DNA of 64,000 nt from assembly GCA_965242905.1 (NCBI GenBank), contig CBDETM010000002.1, positions 1,488,001-1,552,000 of the forward strand, written 5' to 3'. Below, piece by piece: positions 8,172 to 16,432 of the stretch; positions within the stretch are counted from its first letter, which is position 1, and the number at the start of each line of letters is the position of its first letter. The DNA is from Bin5 sp965242905 (GTDB taxonomy: Bacteria > Chloroflexota > Anaerolineae > Caldilineales > Caldilineaceae). The translations under genes were made by a program, and so were the position numbers. A model generated the notes under the pieces. That model did no database searches. It was not told the origin of the DNA and was given only the letters and a program-made list of their open reading frames with translations.

Positions 8172-9254
8172 ATGACAATTTCATCTTCGCAGATAGACAG
8201 AGTGGCCGACGCCAGCGGGTCCGCAGAATCCCGGGAGATGCTGCTGGAGGTAAAGGGACTGAAGACGCACTTTTTCCTGGCGCAGGGGATCGTGCGAGCA
8301 TTGGAGGGCGTAGATTTCACCGTACGTCGCGGCCAGACGGTCGGTCTGGTGGGTGAAAGCGGTTGCGGCAAATCGATCACGGCGCGTTCCATCATGGCGA
8401 TTGTGCCCTCACCGGGACGTGTGGTCGAGGGGGAAGTCCTCTTCCACCTGCAGAACCAAGAGAACGGGAGCGTCACGGATCAGGTCGTGGATATGACCAA
8501 GATCGACGCCATGGGCGCGCAGGCGCGTTCGATTCGCGGCGGTGAGATTTCGATGGTGTTTCAGGAGCCGATGACTTCACTCAGTCCTGTGCACACGATT
8601 GGGAATCAGATCATTGAGGCGATCCTGCTGCACCAGGACGTTGACAAGGAAGAGGCGCGGGCGCAGGCAATCGACGTGCTGAACAAGGTGGGCATGCCGC
8701 AGCCGGAACGCACGATCGACCGTTATCCGCATCAGTTGAGCGGTGGCATGCGGCAGCGCGCCATGATTGCGATGGCGCTTTCGTGCCGACCCAGCTTGCT
8801 GATCGCGGATGAGCCAACGACGGCGTTGGACGTGACGACCCAGGCCCAGATCCTAACGCTGATGCGGGAGTTGCAGGATGAGCTGGGGATGGCGATCATC
8901 TTCATCACGCACGATCTGGGCGTGATCGCGCAGATGGTCGACTATGTGGTGGTCATGTATCTGGGTGAAGTGGTGGAGATGGCCGACGTCGACACCATAT
9001 TCTATGATCCCAAGCATCCGTACACGCAGGCGCTGCTGCGATCGATCCCGCTGTTGGGACGCAAGTCGGCCCAGGGCATTACCAGTCAGTTGACGGCGAT
9101 TCGTGGTTCGGTACCGGACCCATACTCGATTCCGGAGGGTTGTCCGTTCCACCCGCGCTGCCGCAAGGCGATTGCCGGCGTGTGCGATACGCGTAATCCA
9201 CCTTTGCTGGAACTGGAAGGCGGCCACATGGTTCGCTGCGTGTTGTACGAGTAG
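8172..9254 (+). CDS. Oligopeptide/dipeptide-type ABC transporter ATPase (DppD/OppD-like)
   Basis: A 360-residue ATP-binding subunit. Walker A is GESGCGKS, the Q-loop FQEPMTSLSP, the signature LSGGMRQR, Walker B LLIADEPTTALD, and the H-loop is in FITHDLGV. The C-terminal oligopeptide/dipeptide extension ends in the GCPFHPRC cysteine motif, which in several relatives binds an iron-sulfur cluster. An upstream in-frame TTG at 8133 is possible, but the ATG at 8172 is a better fit. It follows the C-type permease at 6865-8052 by about 120 bases and is followed by a terminator hairpin, so the two form a short C-D operon. Confidence 0.92.
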   Translation: MTISSSQIDRVADASGSAESREMLLEVKGLKTHFFLAQGIVRALEGVDFTVRRGQTVGLVGESGCGKSITARSIMAIVPSPGRVVEGEVLFHLQNQENGSVTDQVVDMTKIDAMGAQARSIRGGEISMVFQEPMTSLSPVHTIGNQIIEAILLHQDVDKEEARAQAIDVLNKVGMPQPERTIDRYPHQLSGGMRQRAMIAMALSCRPSLLIADEPTTALDVTTQAQILTLMRELQDELGMAIIFITHDLGVIAQMVDYVVVMYLGEVVEMADVDTIFYDPKHPYTQALLRSIPLLGRKSAQGITSQLTAIRGSVPDPYSIPEGCPFHPRCRKAIAGVCDTRNPPLLELEGGHMVRCVLYE

Positions 9255-9289
9255 CGGGTCGAATCCGTATCTACGCTGGATTGTTCATC

Positions 9290-9318
9290 AGAGGTCGCGA
9301 TGCGCGACCTCTTTGTAT
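9290..9318 (+). terminator. Probable intrinsic terminator after the C-D transporter pair
   Basis: A perfect ten-base-pair stem (AGAGGTCGCG / CGCGACCTCT) with a three-base loop, followed by a weak T-rich tail (TTTGTATT). It sits 36 bases after the ATPase stop. The in-frame ATG at 9300 lies at the loop, which argues against using it as the start of the next gene. Confidence 0.6.
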
Positions 9319-9365
9319 TGCGCCTAGCCCAACCAAGAACAGATAGCAACTGGAGTAATCAATCT

Positions 9366-12059
9366 ATGAGTACAGAGTTGGACGCTCAGCCGGCCGGAGA
9401 GGCGAACGAGCCGGAGGCCGAGGGTCAAATTGCGTTGACGCCGGTCTGGCAGGAGTCCGCCCTGCAGGCCGGCTTTGTACATGACTGGCTGGTGGCGGGG
9501 CCGGTGGCAACGCCGGTTGTGGAGGTTGGCGGTTACACTGGCCCGGACTACAAGAATCGGATTGTCGCAGATGTCAGAGCCGCGGCCGCAACTGGTGGAA
9601 GCGGGGGGGAGGGTGCGATCGCCGCGTCGGCGGAGGTATTCGCGGGCGCGTTGGAGAGGCACAATTTTGTACCTGACCGCGAAGAGACAAAGTGGCGCGT
9701 CGTGCGCTGCCTTGACGACCACTTTGTGGACGTGTCCACTTTTCAGCATACGCCCCATTATTTGCAGACGTGGGCCTACTGTGTGCTGGACGTTCCCAGT
9801 GCATGTGATTTGACTTTTGCCCTGACGACAAACGGCCCGGCGGACATCTGGGTGAACGGGGAGCTGTGTCACCGGGTGGAGCACTTTCATCACCAGCTGC
9901 CGGAAACGGTCTCCTTCTTGGCGAAGCTGAAGGCGGGGCGGAACGAGGTCGGCGTCTGTTTCGAGGCGGTGGCGCTACGAGAGTGTCCTTATGTGATGGC
10001 CCTGCGGTTGACGGACCAAAGGGATGAGGGGGAGTCACTTGATAACTTCCGTGTGCTGCTGCCGACTTCGGTGCGGCCGGCGAGCAGGAGGCAGACGCTG
10101 GAGGAGATCTTCGACCAGGCCTATCTGGACCGGGACGTATACAGCCGCCATGCGAAGGTGACGGTAAGCTGGCCGGATGGGCAAGGGGTAACCGATGATT
10201 TTGCGCTGCGGTTGATGCGCAAGGGCGGACGCATCTACAGCGAACACCACACGAAGGGTGAAAAGCGGGAGGAGGTGGTCCTGGGGACGGCGTTTCAGTT
10301 CCCGCAGGACGATTACGAAGTCTTTCTTTTCCCCAACCCCGAGCACTATTATGTCAATGACCTGCGCGTTGAACGACGAATGGATGTTCACATCGTCGGC
10401 AACAACGAGTATTCCACCGAGCGCTACGGCACGTACCCACAAAGGCGACGGGAGGCATTGCTCAATGCCGCGCGCCGCGGTGCGGAAGGCAACGTCTTTT
10501 CGGAGATCGCGGCGATGGAGTTGGGGATGTGGGACAATCTCAATGAGCAGGTGATCCTGGACTGTATCGCTTCGATAAACGAGCGGGGGGATTGCAGCGA
10601 CTTTGACCTGGTGGGTCTGCTGGGGATGGCGGGCCGCTATATTGAGGAGGAGGGGTTTCCGCAGGCGCTGGTCGAGCCGCTGCAGACCTGTTTTCTCAAC
10701 TTCCGTTACTGGATGGACCAGCCGGGCGCGGATGCGATGTGCTTCTGGTCGGAGAACCATCAGATCCTCTTTCATACCTGTGAGATTCTGGCGGGGCAAC
10801 TGTTGCCGGAGGAGCTATTCACGAATGCCGGCCTGACGGGCAGTGAACACCGCGCCTTGGGAGAGGAGAGGGCGCTTTCGTGGCTGCGCAAGCGGGCCGC
10901 GGGCGGTTTCCGGGAGTGGGATTCGAATACGTACTTCGAAGAGGACGTGCTGGCACTCAGTCACCTGGTCGACCTGGCAGAGAACGACGACGTGCGGGAG
11001 CTGGCAGCGGTTGTTTTGGATAAGATGTTTTTCGGGCTGGCGGTCAACTCCTTCAAGGGGGTGTTCGGCTCCAGCCACGGTCGGACCTATTCACGCTTCA
11101 TCAAGGATGGCTTTCGGGAGCCAACGTCGGGCATCGCGCGGCTGCTATGGGGAAAGGGGATCTTCAACCGGAGTATCCGGGGGATCGTGAGCCTGGCGTG
11201 CGCGGTGAACTATCAGCTGCCGCCGGTTATCGAGGCGATTGCGATCGACCCGGCAGACGAGATCTGGAGCCGGGAGCGGCACGCGGGCCAGCTGGAGGCC
11301 TGGTGCGACCAGGAAGAGGGCAGTTGGGAGGTGAACAAGGTTACCTATCGGACGCCGGACTATATGCTATGTTCAGCGCAGGATTACCGGCCGGGCGAAT
11401 CCGGTTACCAGCAGCATATCTGGCAGGCGACCTTTTCGCCGGAGGCGGTTGTTTTTGTTACGCATCCGCCGTGTCTCAGCGAGGACGGCTCCCACCGGCC
11501 CAACTTCTGGCATGGGAACGTCGTGCTGCCGCGTGCTTCCCAGTGGAAGGATCTGCTGGTTGCGGTCTACAGGCTGCCGGAGGATGACTGGCTGGGCTTT
11601 ACGCACGCCTATTTCCCGATTTATGCGTTTGACGAGCACGAGATCCGGGAGGGTTGGGCGTGTGCTCGCGTCGGGGACGGCTATCTGGCGATGACGGCTT
11701 CAGCGGGGATGACGCTCACCGAAACGGGCCGGAGCGCGTATCGAGAGTTGCGGTCCTACGGGCAGAACAACATTTGGGTGGTGCAGATGGGGCGGGAGGA
11801 AACGGACGGCAGTTTTGCCGAATTCGTGGAGAAGGTGACGGCGCTGGATGTCACTTTCGGGGAGGACAGTGTACACCTGACCAGCCTGCGGAACGAGAGC
11901 ATCGATTTTGGGTGGGAAGGGCCTCTTCTGGTCAACGAAAATGAGGAACCGACCAGCGGGTTCCTGCACTTCGACAACCCCTATTCCAGTACGGAACTGG
12001 GCTCGGAAAAGATGAGCATCCAGTTCATGGATCTGCTGATGCAGCTTGATTTTTCGTAA
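9366..12059 (+). CDS. Large uncharacterised protein, possible polysaccharide-lyase-like architecture
   Basis: An 897-residue protein that I cannot place in a named family. The N terminus (about 30-260) looks like a beta-sandwich with WLVAGPVATP and WVNGELCHR, as in carbohydrate-binding modules. The middle (about 370-640) is alpha-helical and contains the FWSENHQILFHTCEILAGQL segment, then a GRTYSRFIKDGFREPTSG stretch. The C-terminal third is rich in beta strands (NFWHGNVVLP, FTHAYFPIYAF). This toroid-plus-sandwich order resembles chondroitin/alginate-type lyases, but catalytic residues cannot be confirmed. No signal peptide is seen, so it probably acts in the cytoplasm. The start is ATG 9366 (TGGAG ahead). 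It ends three bases from the convergent cupin gene. Confidence 0.6.
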   Translation: MSTELDAQPAGEANEPEAEGQIALTPVWQESALQAGFVHDWLVAGPVATPVVEVGGYTGPDYKNRIVADVRAAAATGGSGGEGAIAASAEVFAGALERHNFVPDREETKWRVVRCLDDHFVDVSTFQHTPHYLQTWAYCVLDVPSACDLTFALTTNGPADIWVNGELCHRVEHFHHQLPETVSFLAKLKAGRNEVGVCFEAVALRECPYVMALRLTDQRDEGESLDNFRVLLPTSVRPASRRQTLEEIFDQAYLDRDVYSRHAKVTVSWPDGQGVTDDFALRLMRKGGRIYSEHHTKGEKREEVVLGTAFQFPQDDYEVFLFPNPEHYYVNDLRVERRMDVHIVGNNEYSTERYGTYPQRRREALLNAARRGAEGNVFSEIAAMELGMWDNLNEQVILDCIASINERGDCSDFDLVGLLGMAGRYIEEEGFPQALVEPLQTCFLNFRYWMDQPGADAMCFWSENHQILFHTCEILAGQLLPEELFTNAGLTGSEHRALGEERALSWLRKRAAGGFREWDSNTYFEEDVLALSHLVDLAENDDVRELAAVVLDKMFFGLAVNSFKGVFGSSHGRTYSRFIKDGFREPTSGIARLLWGKGIFNRSIRGIVSLACAVNYQLPPVIEAIAIDPADEIWSRERHAGQLEAWCDQEEGSWEVNKVTYRTPDYMLCSAQDYRPGESGYQQHIWQATFSPEAVVFVTHPPCLSEDGSHRPNFWHGNVVLPRASQWKDLLVAVYRLPEDDWLGFTHAYFPIYAFDEHEIREGWACARVGDGYLAMTASAGMTLTETGRSAYRELRSYGQNNIWVVQMGREETDGSFAEFVEKVTALDVTFGEDSVHLTSLRNESIDFGWEGPLLVNENEEPTSGFLHFDNPYSSTELGSEKMSIQFMDLLMQLDFS

Positions 12060-12062
12060 GCC

Positions 12063-12380
12063 CTAGTCGCCGTTTTCTTCGGGGCGGATGATGACCATGT
12101 AGCGCATGGGCGCCTGGCTGGTGTTGACCAGGCCGTGCAGTTTGTGCGGGTCGAAGACGACTGCTTCGTTGGCGCGCAGAGGATGGCTTTCGCCGTCGAT
12201 TTCCAGCGTCCCCTCTCCTTCAATCATATAGAAGGCCTCAAAGCCGCCATGCTTGTGAGGTGGATGTGAGCGTTGTCCGGCATCCACCTCCGAGATGTGG
12301 ACGCGCAAGGGTTCGCCTTCCACGTCGGCGTCGAGAAGATAGCGGGAGATTCCCTTTTTTTCAAGGTCCAGGAACTGCAC
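12063..12380 (-). CDS. Small cupin-domain protein
   Basis: A 105-residue single-domain cupin. Motif 1 contains HPPHKHGGFEAFYMIEGEG (two His of the metal site and a conserved Glu) and motif 2 contains FDPHKLHGLVN (the later His). Such proteins are metal-dependent isomerases, dioxygenases or ligand sensors; substrate is not predictable. It is the last gene of a leftward run that starts with two solute-binding proteins near 20.5 kb and follows a Gfo/Idh dehydrogenase. It ends face to face with the large protein at 9366-12059, three bases apart. Confidence 0.85.
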   Translation of the reverse strand: MQFLDLEKKGISRYLLDADVEGEPLRVHISEVDAGQRSHPPHKHGGFEAFYMIEGEGTLEIDGESHPLRANEAVVFDPHKLHGLVNTSQAPMRYMVIIRPEENGD

Positions 12381-12451
12381 GGTTCACTTCCTTTCCGCAA
12401 AGCCGGTAATATGCTGCGGCTGTTTGCTGGTACTTTTGCGCCAGTTCGTGC

Positions 12452-13654
12452 TTAGCGGCGCGGGTAGAAGACATCGAGCAGCGGTTCGATGTCGGTATAA
12501 TCGTAGCCGTGGGTCTCTTTGAAGCGTTCCTGAATCTGCTCCTCGGCTTTTGAGGGGGAGCGCAGGGGGAAGTCCAGGGGCTGCTTGTTCATGAGGGCGG
12601 ATTCTGAGGCGGCCAGGGTCATTTCCTGGTCGAGGCGGGCTTCCTGGACGCCGTAGGTGGGTTCGATGTCGTGAAGGACGGCGTTGGCGATGCTCATGAA
12701 CTGGTCGGCCATGTCGACGCCGCGGCCGTTGTTTTCGCCGACGCCGAGATGGGCGTAGGGGTTCTGCCAGACGATCTCCTGGTCGGGCAGCTGCAGGCTG
12801 ATACTTTCAAGAATCTGGCGGCCTTCGACTTCGATGAAGGTGCGCTGGGGCTCGTAGGGGACGCCGCTGGCGCCGCTCTGGTATGTTGCGGGGTCGGTGA
12901 AGTAGACGGTTTCTCCGACGATGGCGCCGCGGGTGCCGTCGATCTGGGAGATGCCGACCATTTTTCGGCCCAGAGAGCGGGCGTGGATGACGTTTGAGTA
13001 GATCATGGTGGCGGCGGCGCCGTTCTCGAATTCCAGGAAGCTGGTGGTGCAGTTTTCCTGGGAGTGGTGGCGCTTCATGCGGTCGATGATGGGCACGACG
13101 TCGGTCTGGTGGGTGATGCCGAGGATAGACTTGGGCGGGCTGTCGGCGAGAAGGCGCAGCATGCTCATGCCGTGGTAGCCGCCTTCGTAGAAGATGCGGT
13201 AGATGCGTCCGACTTCGCCGATGATACCGGAGTCGATCACTTTGGCCTGGAAGCGGGCCATGGGGACGCGGTGGTAGTTTTCGGCGACCTCCAGCTTGAC
13301 GTTGTTGCGTTCGGCGGCCTCGATCATCATGTCGGTCATGGGGCGGGTGACGGCGACGGGCGTTTCGACGATGATGTTGATGCCATGCTCTGCCAGGTAG
13401 CAGCAGATGGGATGGTGGGCTTCGCCGGGGACGACGACGTCGACGATGTCCAGATCTTCGCCGGCCACCAGGTCGCGCACGCTGGTGTAGGTGTTGACGC
13501 CGTACTCGGCGGCGACTTCGCGCAGGACCTCCTCCTCTTTGTCGCAGACAGCGACGAATTCGAATACGTCTTTCAGCTTAGGATAGATTGGCAGGTGCCC
13601 ACCGCGGCCGCGGCGGCCCAGGCCGATCAGGGCCAACTTCAACTTGCGTGGCAT
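12452..13654 (-). CDS. Gfo/Idh/MocA family oxidoreductase with altered EKP motif
   Basis: A 400-residue NAD(P)-dependent dehydrogenase-like protein. The N-terminal Rossmann domain starts with ALIGLGRRGRGGHLP. The usual E-K-P segment carrying the catalytic Lys reads VETPVAV, so the Lys is replaced by Thr. The C-terminal alpha/beta domain follows with AENYHRVPMARFQ. Family members oxidise or epimerise sugars and inositols; loss of the Lys suggests altered chemistry. AAAGGA precedes the ATG. Its neighbours are two small cupins and a peptide/oligosaccharide ABC importer, which suggests processing of an imported sugar derivative (inference). Confidence 0.88.
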   Translation of the reverse strand: MPRKLKLALIGLGRRGRGGHLPIYPKLKDVFEFVAVCDKEEEVLREVAAEYGVNTYTSVRDLVAGEDLDIVDVVVPGEAHHPICCYLAEHGINIIVETPVAVTRPMTDMMIEAAERNNVKLEVAENYHRVPMARFQAKVIDSGIIGEVGRIYRIFYEGGYHGMSMLRLLADSPPKSILGITHQTDVVPIIDRMKRHHSQENCTTSFLEFENGAAATMIYSNVIHARSLGRKMVGISQIDGTRGAIVGETVYFTDPATYQSGASGVPYEPQRTFIEVEGRQILESISLQLPDQEIVWQNPYAHLGVGENNGRGVDMADQFMSIANAVLHDIEPTYGVQEARLDQEMTLAASESALMNKQPLDFPLRSPSKAEEQIQERFKETHGYDYTDIEPLLDVFYPRR

Positions 13655-13706
13655 CGTTTGCGTTTCCTTTGTCGGTGTGGGAGTTGTGCGTTCCGGGCTG
13701 GCGAGG

Positions 13707-14000
13707 CTATCCGAAGCAGATCCAGCGGACCCAGTTGTCGGCGCGCAGGCTGTGGTCGGTCCAGGGGGCGAGCAGGATGAGGTCGGTGGGACCGACGGTG
13801 GTGCTTTCGCCGTCGATGGTGACGGTGGCCTCGCCCTCGAGGATGTACCAGAAGCGACGCTCCCCGTGTTTCTCCGGTTCGAACGGGTTGGCGGGCGTTG
13901 TGATACGGACGGCGAAGTGGTCGATCTGGTCCTGTACTTCGCGGATCTCGTAGCCTTTGCGGTTGTTCAGTTCGGGGATGGCGCTGCCTTTGATGATCAT
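13707..14000 (-). CDS. Small cupin-domain protein
   Basis: A 97-residue cupin. The beta-barrel core shows EKHGERRFWYILEGEATV and a second motif around LLAPWTDHSLRA. Compared with canonical cupins, motif 1 keeps one His and an Arg pair, so metal binding is uncertain. It sits between the permease C gene and the Gfo/Idh gene in the leftward operon. With the cupin at 12063-12380 it brackets the dehydrogenase, a pairing typical of sugar-acid or keto-sugar metabolism; the specific role is unknown. Confidence 0.8.
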   Translation of the reverse strand: MIIKGSAIPELNNRKGYEIREVQDQIDHFAVRITTPANPFEPEKHGERRFWYILEGEATVTIDGESTTVGPTDLILLAPWTDHSLRADNWVRWICFG

Positions 14001-14085
14001 GAGATTGTGAGTTTTTGGTAGGTAGTATTTAGCTTTTAGTGAATGTCGCGAGCATCGGATCTAGTCGAAACACCTGGAATGACGG

Positions 14086-15267
14086 TTAGAGGCTGGCGTA
14101 GGGGTCGGCGGCGTCGCGCATGCCGTCGCCCATGAAGTTGAAGGCGGTTACGGCGATGACGACCATGAGGGCGGGGGCGACCATGGTCCAGGGGGCGATG
14201 GCGACGGCGCTGATGTTCTGGGCCTCCTGCAGGAGGACGCCCCAGCTGATGGCGGGCGGGCGCAGGCCGAGACCGAGAAAGCTGAGCGCGGTCTCGCTGA
14301 GAATCATAGTCGGGATGGCCAGCGTCATGGTGGCGATGATGTGGCTGAGGAAGGAGGGCAGCATATGACGTAGGATGATGCGCATTTCGCCGCTGCCAGA
14401 GAAACGCGCGGCCATGACGAACTCCTCCTCGCGCAACTGCAGGAACTTGCCACGCACGACGCGGGCCATACCGGTCCAGCCGATGAAGGAGAGGATGACG
14501 GTAATGCTGAAATAGACGTATAGAATCGGCCAGCCGGGGGGCAGGGCGGCGCTGAGGCCCATCCAGAGGGGAATGGAGGGGATCGAACGCAGAAACTCGA
14601 TGATGCGCTGGATAATATTATCGATGGTGCCGCCGTAGTAGCCGGAGAGGCCGCCAAGGAGGATGCCGAGGACGAGGCTAATGACGACGCCGATGAGTCC
14701 GATGGAGAGGGAGAGGCGGGCGCCGTAGGCGACGCGGGAGAACATGTCGCGGCCAAGACGGTCGGTGCCCAAAAGGAAGAAGCCCTGCTCTTCGTGGGGC
14801 ACGTCGAGACCGAACAGCTTGGTGGTCACAGCAACTTCACCCCAAAGCTCATATTCTTCGCCCTTAGGCAAGAAGCGGATGGGATGGATAATCTCCGTGT
14901 CCTCGTGGTAGGTATTGCGGAAGGTCTCCGGGTCGCGCTCGCGTATGGTCTGGTAGATGAAGGGCATGCGCCAGTTGCCCTCGGCATCGACAATGTGAAT
15001 TGGGGTCGGCGGATGCAACTTGTATTTGACGAACTTGGCCTCCGGGTCGTAAGGCGCCACGAACTCGCTGAAGGCCGCGATCAGATAAAAGACAAACACG
15101 ACAAAGGTGGAGAAGACGGCGACGCGATGGCGGCGATAGCGCCACCAGATGAGCTGCCAGAAGGAGGCGACGGCCATGTTGGCTTCGTCGTCGCGGGTCT
15201 CCAGGTAACGTTCTTCCTCTTCGGGGTCGTCCTGATAGAGGGTCGGTTGTTGTTCCTCAGTGGTCAT
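14086..15267 (-). CDS. Peptide/oligosaccharide-type ABC transporter permease (DppC-like)
   Basis: A 393-residue permease closely similar to those at 6865-8052 and 23461-24624. A cytoplasmic tail, a first helix at about 50-73, a roughly 100-residue extracytoplasmic insert with HPPTPIHIVDAEGNW and GEEYELWGEV, then five helices follow. The ATPase-docking loop is near FSGSGEMRIILRHMLPS. It partners the B-type permease at 15355-16350, 87 bases upstream. No ATPase is encoded in this operon, so the transporter must borrow D/F ATPases from neighbouring systems. Confidence 0.92.
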   Translation of the reverse strand: MTTEEQQPTLYQDDPEEEERYLETRDDEANMAVASFWQLIWWRYRRHRVAVFSTFVVFVFYLIAAFSEFVAPYDPEAKFVKYKLHPPTPIHIVDAEGNWRMPFIYQTIRERDPETFRNTYHEDTEIIHPIRFLPKGEEYELWGEVAVTTKLFGLDVPHEEQGFFLLGTDRLGRDMFSRVAYGARLSLSIGLIGVVISLVLGILLGGLSGYYGGTIDNIIQRIIEFLRSIPSIPLWMGLSAALPPGWPILYVYFSITVILSFIGWTGMARVVRGKFLQLREEEFVMAARFSGSGEMRIILRHMLPSFLSHIIATMTLAIPTMILSETALSFLGLGLRPPAISWGVLLQEAQNISAVAIAPWTMVAPALMVVIAVTAFNFMGDGMRDAADPYASL

Positions 15268-15354
15268 CGTCTGTTCCGGTCCATTTGAAAGCGCTCAGGT
15301 TACGGAGGGTTTATCAATTGGGCACTCGCGCGCGGGCGGCGAATTATGGGATGG

Positions 15355-16350
15355 CTAGCCCGCCTCTTCCAGGCGGATGCGAGGATCAACCCAAGCCAGC
15401 AGGAGGTCGGACAGCAGTGTGCCGATCACGGTCAGCACGCTAAGCATCATGATAAAGCTGCCGGCCAGAAACATGTCCTGGTTGATCAGCGCAGTGAATA
15501 GCATCGGGCCCGTCGTCTGCAGGCTGAGAACGATGGCCACGATGGTTGTGCCAGAAATCAGATCGGCCAAGGACCAACCCACAGTGCTGAAGAAGGGGTT
15601 CAGGGCGACGCGGGTCGGGTACTTCCAGATCAGTCTTGTCTCTTTGACGCCTTTGGCGCGCGCGGTTTCGACATAGGGTTTGTTCAACTCGTCGAGCAGA
15701 TTGGCGCGGGTGATACGGATGCCGTTGGCTGTGCTGCCGACGGCCAGGATCACGATCGGGATCCAGACATGTGCCAGGAGATCGAGAATGCGGTCAATGG
15801 TCCAGGGCGCGTCCATATACTCAGGGCTGAAGAGGCCACCGACGCTCATGTCGGAATAGGAAGTCACGAGCCACATGATTACGAGGGCGAGCATGAATTC
15901 CGGCAACCCTTTGCCGATAAAATTGAGCGCGGTGACGACGTAGTCGATCACTGAGTATTGATGGGTCGCCGAATAGACCCCCAATGGGATCGACACGAGC
16001 CATCCGAAGAGCAGAGTTGTAAATGAAAGAATGAAGGTAAGGCCCAGCCGGTCCCAGATCAGGTCCTCGACCGGTTTTTGGAACAACATCGACTCACCCC
16101 AGTCGCCGCGCAGAAGGATGCCGGAGATCCATTTGAGGTACTGGATGTGTTGGGGCTGGCCGAGGCCGTAGCGACGCTCCAGTCTGGCCATCAGGACCTC
16201 GTCGACTTCGTCGCCCTGTTCGCGCAGTTGCGCGGCGTAGGTTGTCAGATAATCGCCCGGCGGAAGCTGGATGATGATGAAGGTGACAACCGAGATGACG
16301 AAGAGTGTCGGAATCATCACGGCGAAGCGGCCGAGGATGTATGAAAACAT
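15355..16350 (-). CDS. Peptide/oligosaccharide-type ABC transporter permease (DppB-like)
   Basis: A 331-residue B-type permease. The N-terminal helix (FAVMIPTLFVISVVTFIII) precedes QLPPGDYLTTYAAQLREQG, then come five more helices. The docking loop contains YVETARAKGVKETRLIWKYP, and the C terminus has LLAWVDPRIRLEEAG. Length and topology are normal. It is separated from the upstream solute-binding gene by a perfect 13-pair stem-loop (16378-16411), which may lower permease expression relative to binding protein. It forms the membrane channel with the C-type permease immediately downstream. Confidence 0.93.
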   Translation of the reverse strand: MFSYILGRFAVMIPTLFVISVVTFIIIQLPPGDYLTTYAAQLREQGDEVDEVLMARLERRYGLGQPQHIQYLKWISGILLRGDWGESMLFQKPVEDLIWDRLGLTFILSFTTLLFGWLVSIPLGVYSATHQYSVIDYVVTALNFIGKGLPEFMLALVIMWLVTSYSDMSVGGLFSPEYMDAPWTIDRILDLLAHVWIPIVILAVGSTANGIRITRANLLDELNKPYVETARAKGVKETRLIWKYPTRVALNPFFSTVGWSLADLISGTTIVAIVLSLQTTGPMLFTALINQDMFLAGSFIMMLSVLTVIGTLLSDLLLAWVDPRIRLEEAG

Positions 16351-16377
16351 GAAGGACCTCGAAGAGAGAGTAGAGAG

Positions 16378-16411
16378 GAGTGAGGAGAGAGAAGATCATC
16401 TCTCCTCACTC
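16378..16411 (-). promoter_or_regulatory. Intercistronic stem-loop between binding protein and permease
   Basis: GAGTGAGGAGAGA (16378-16390) pairs perfectly with TCTCTCCTCACTC (16399-16411) around an eight-base loop. It has no T-run in the transcribed direction, so it is more likely an mRNA-stabilising or processing hairpin at the 3' end of the binding-protein message than a strong terminator. Similar hairpins occur at four other junctions in the window. Confidence 0.65.
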
Positions 16412-16432
16412 TTGTCTCTTCACGACGTTTCT

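Noticed and set aside
9300..9365. Earlier ATG for the 897-residue protein
   Set aside because: The ATG falls in the loop of a ten-pair terminator hairpin; ATG 9366 is preferred.
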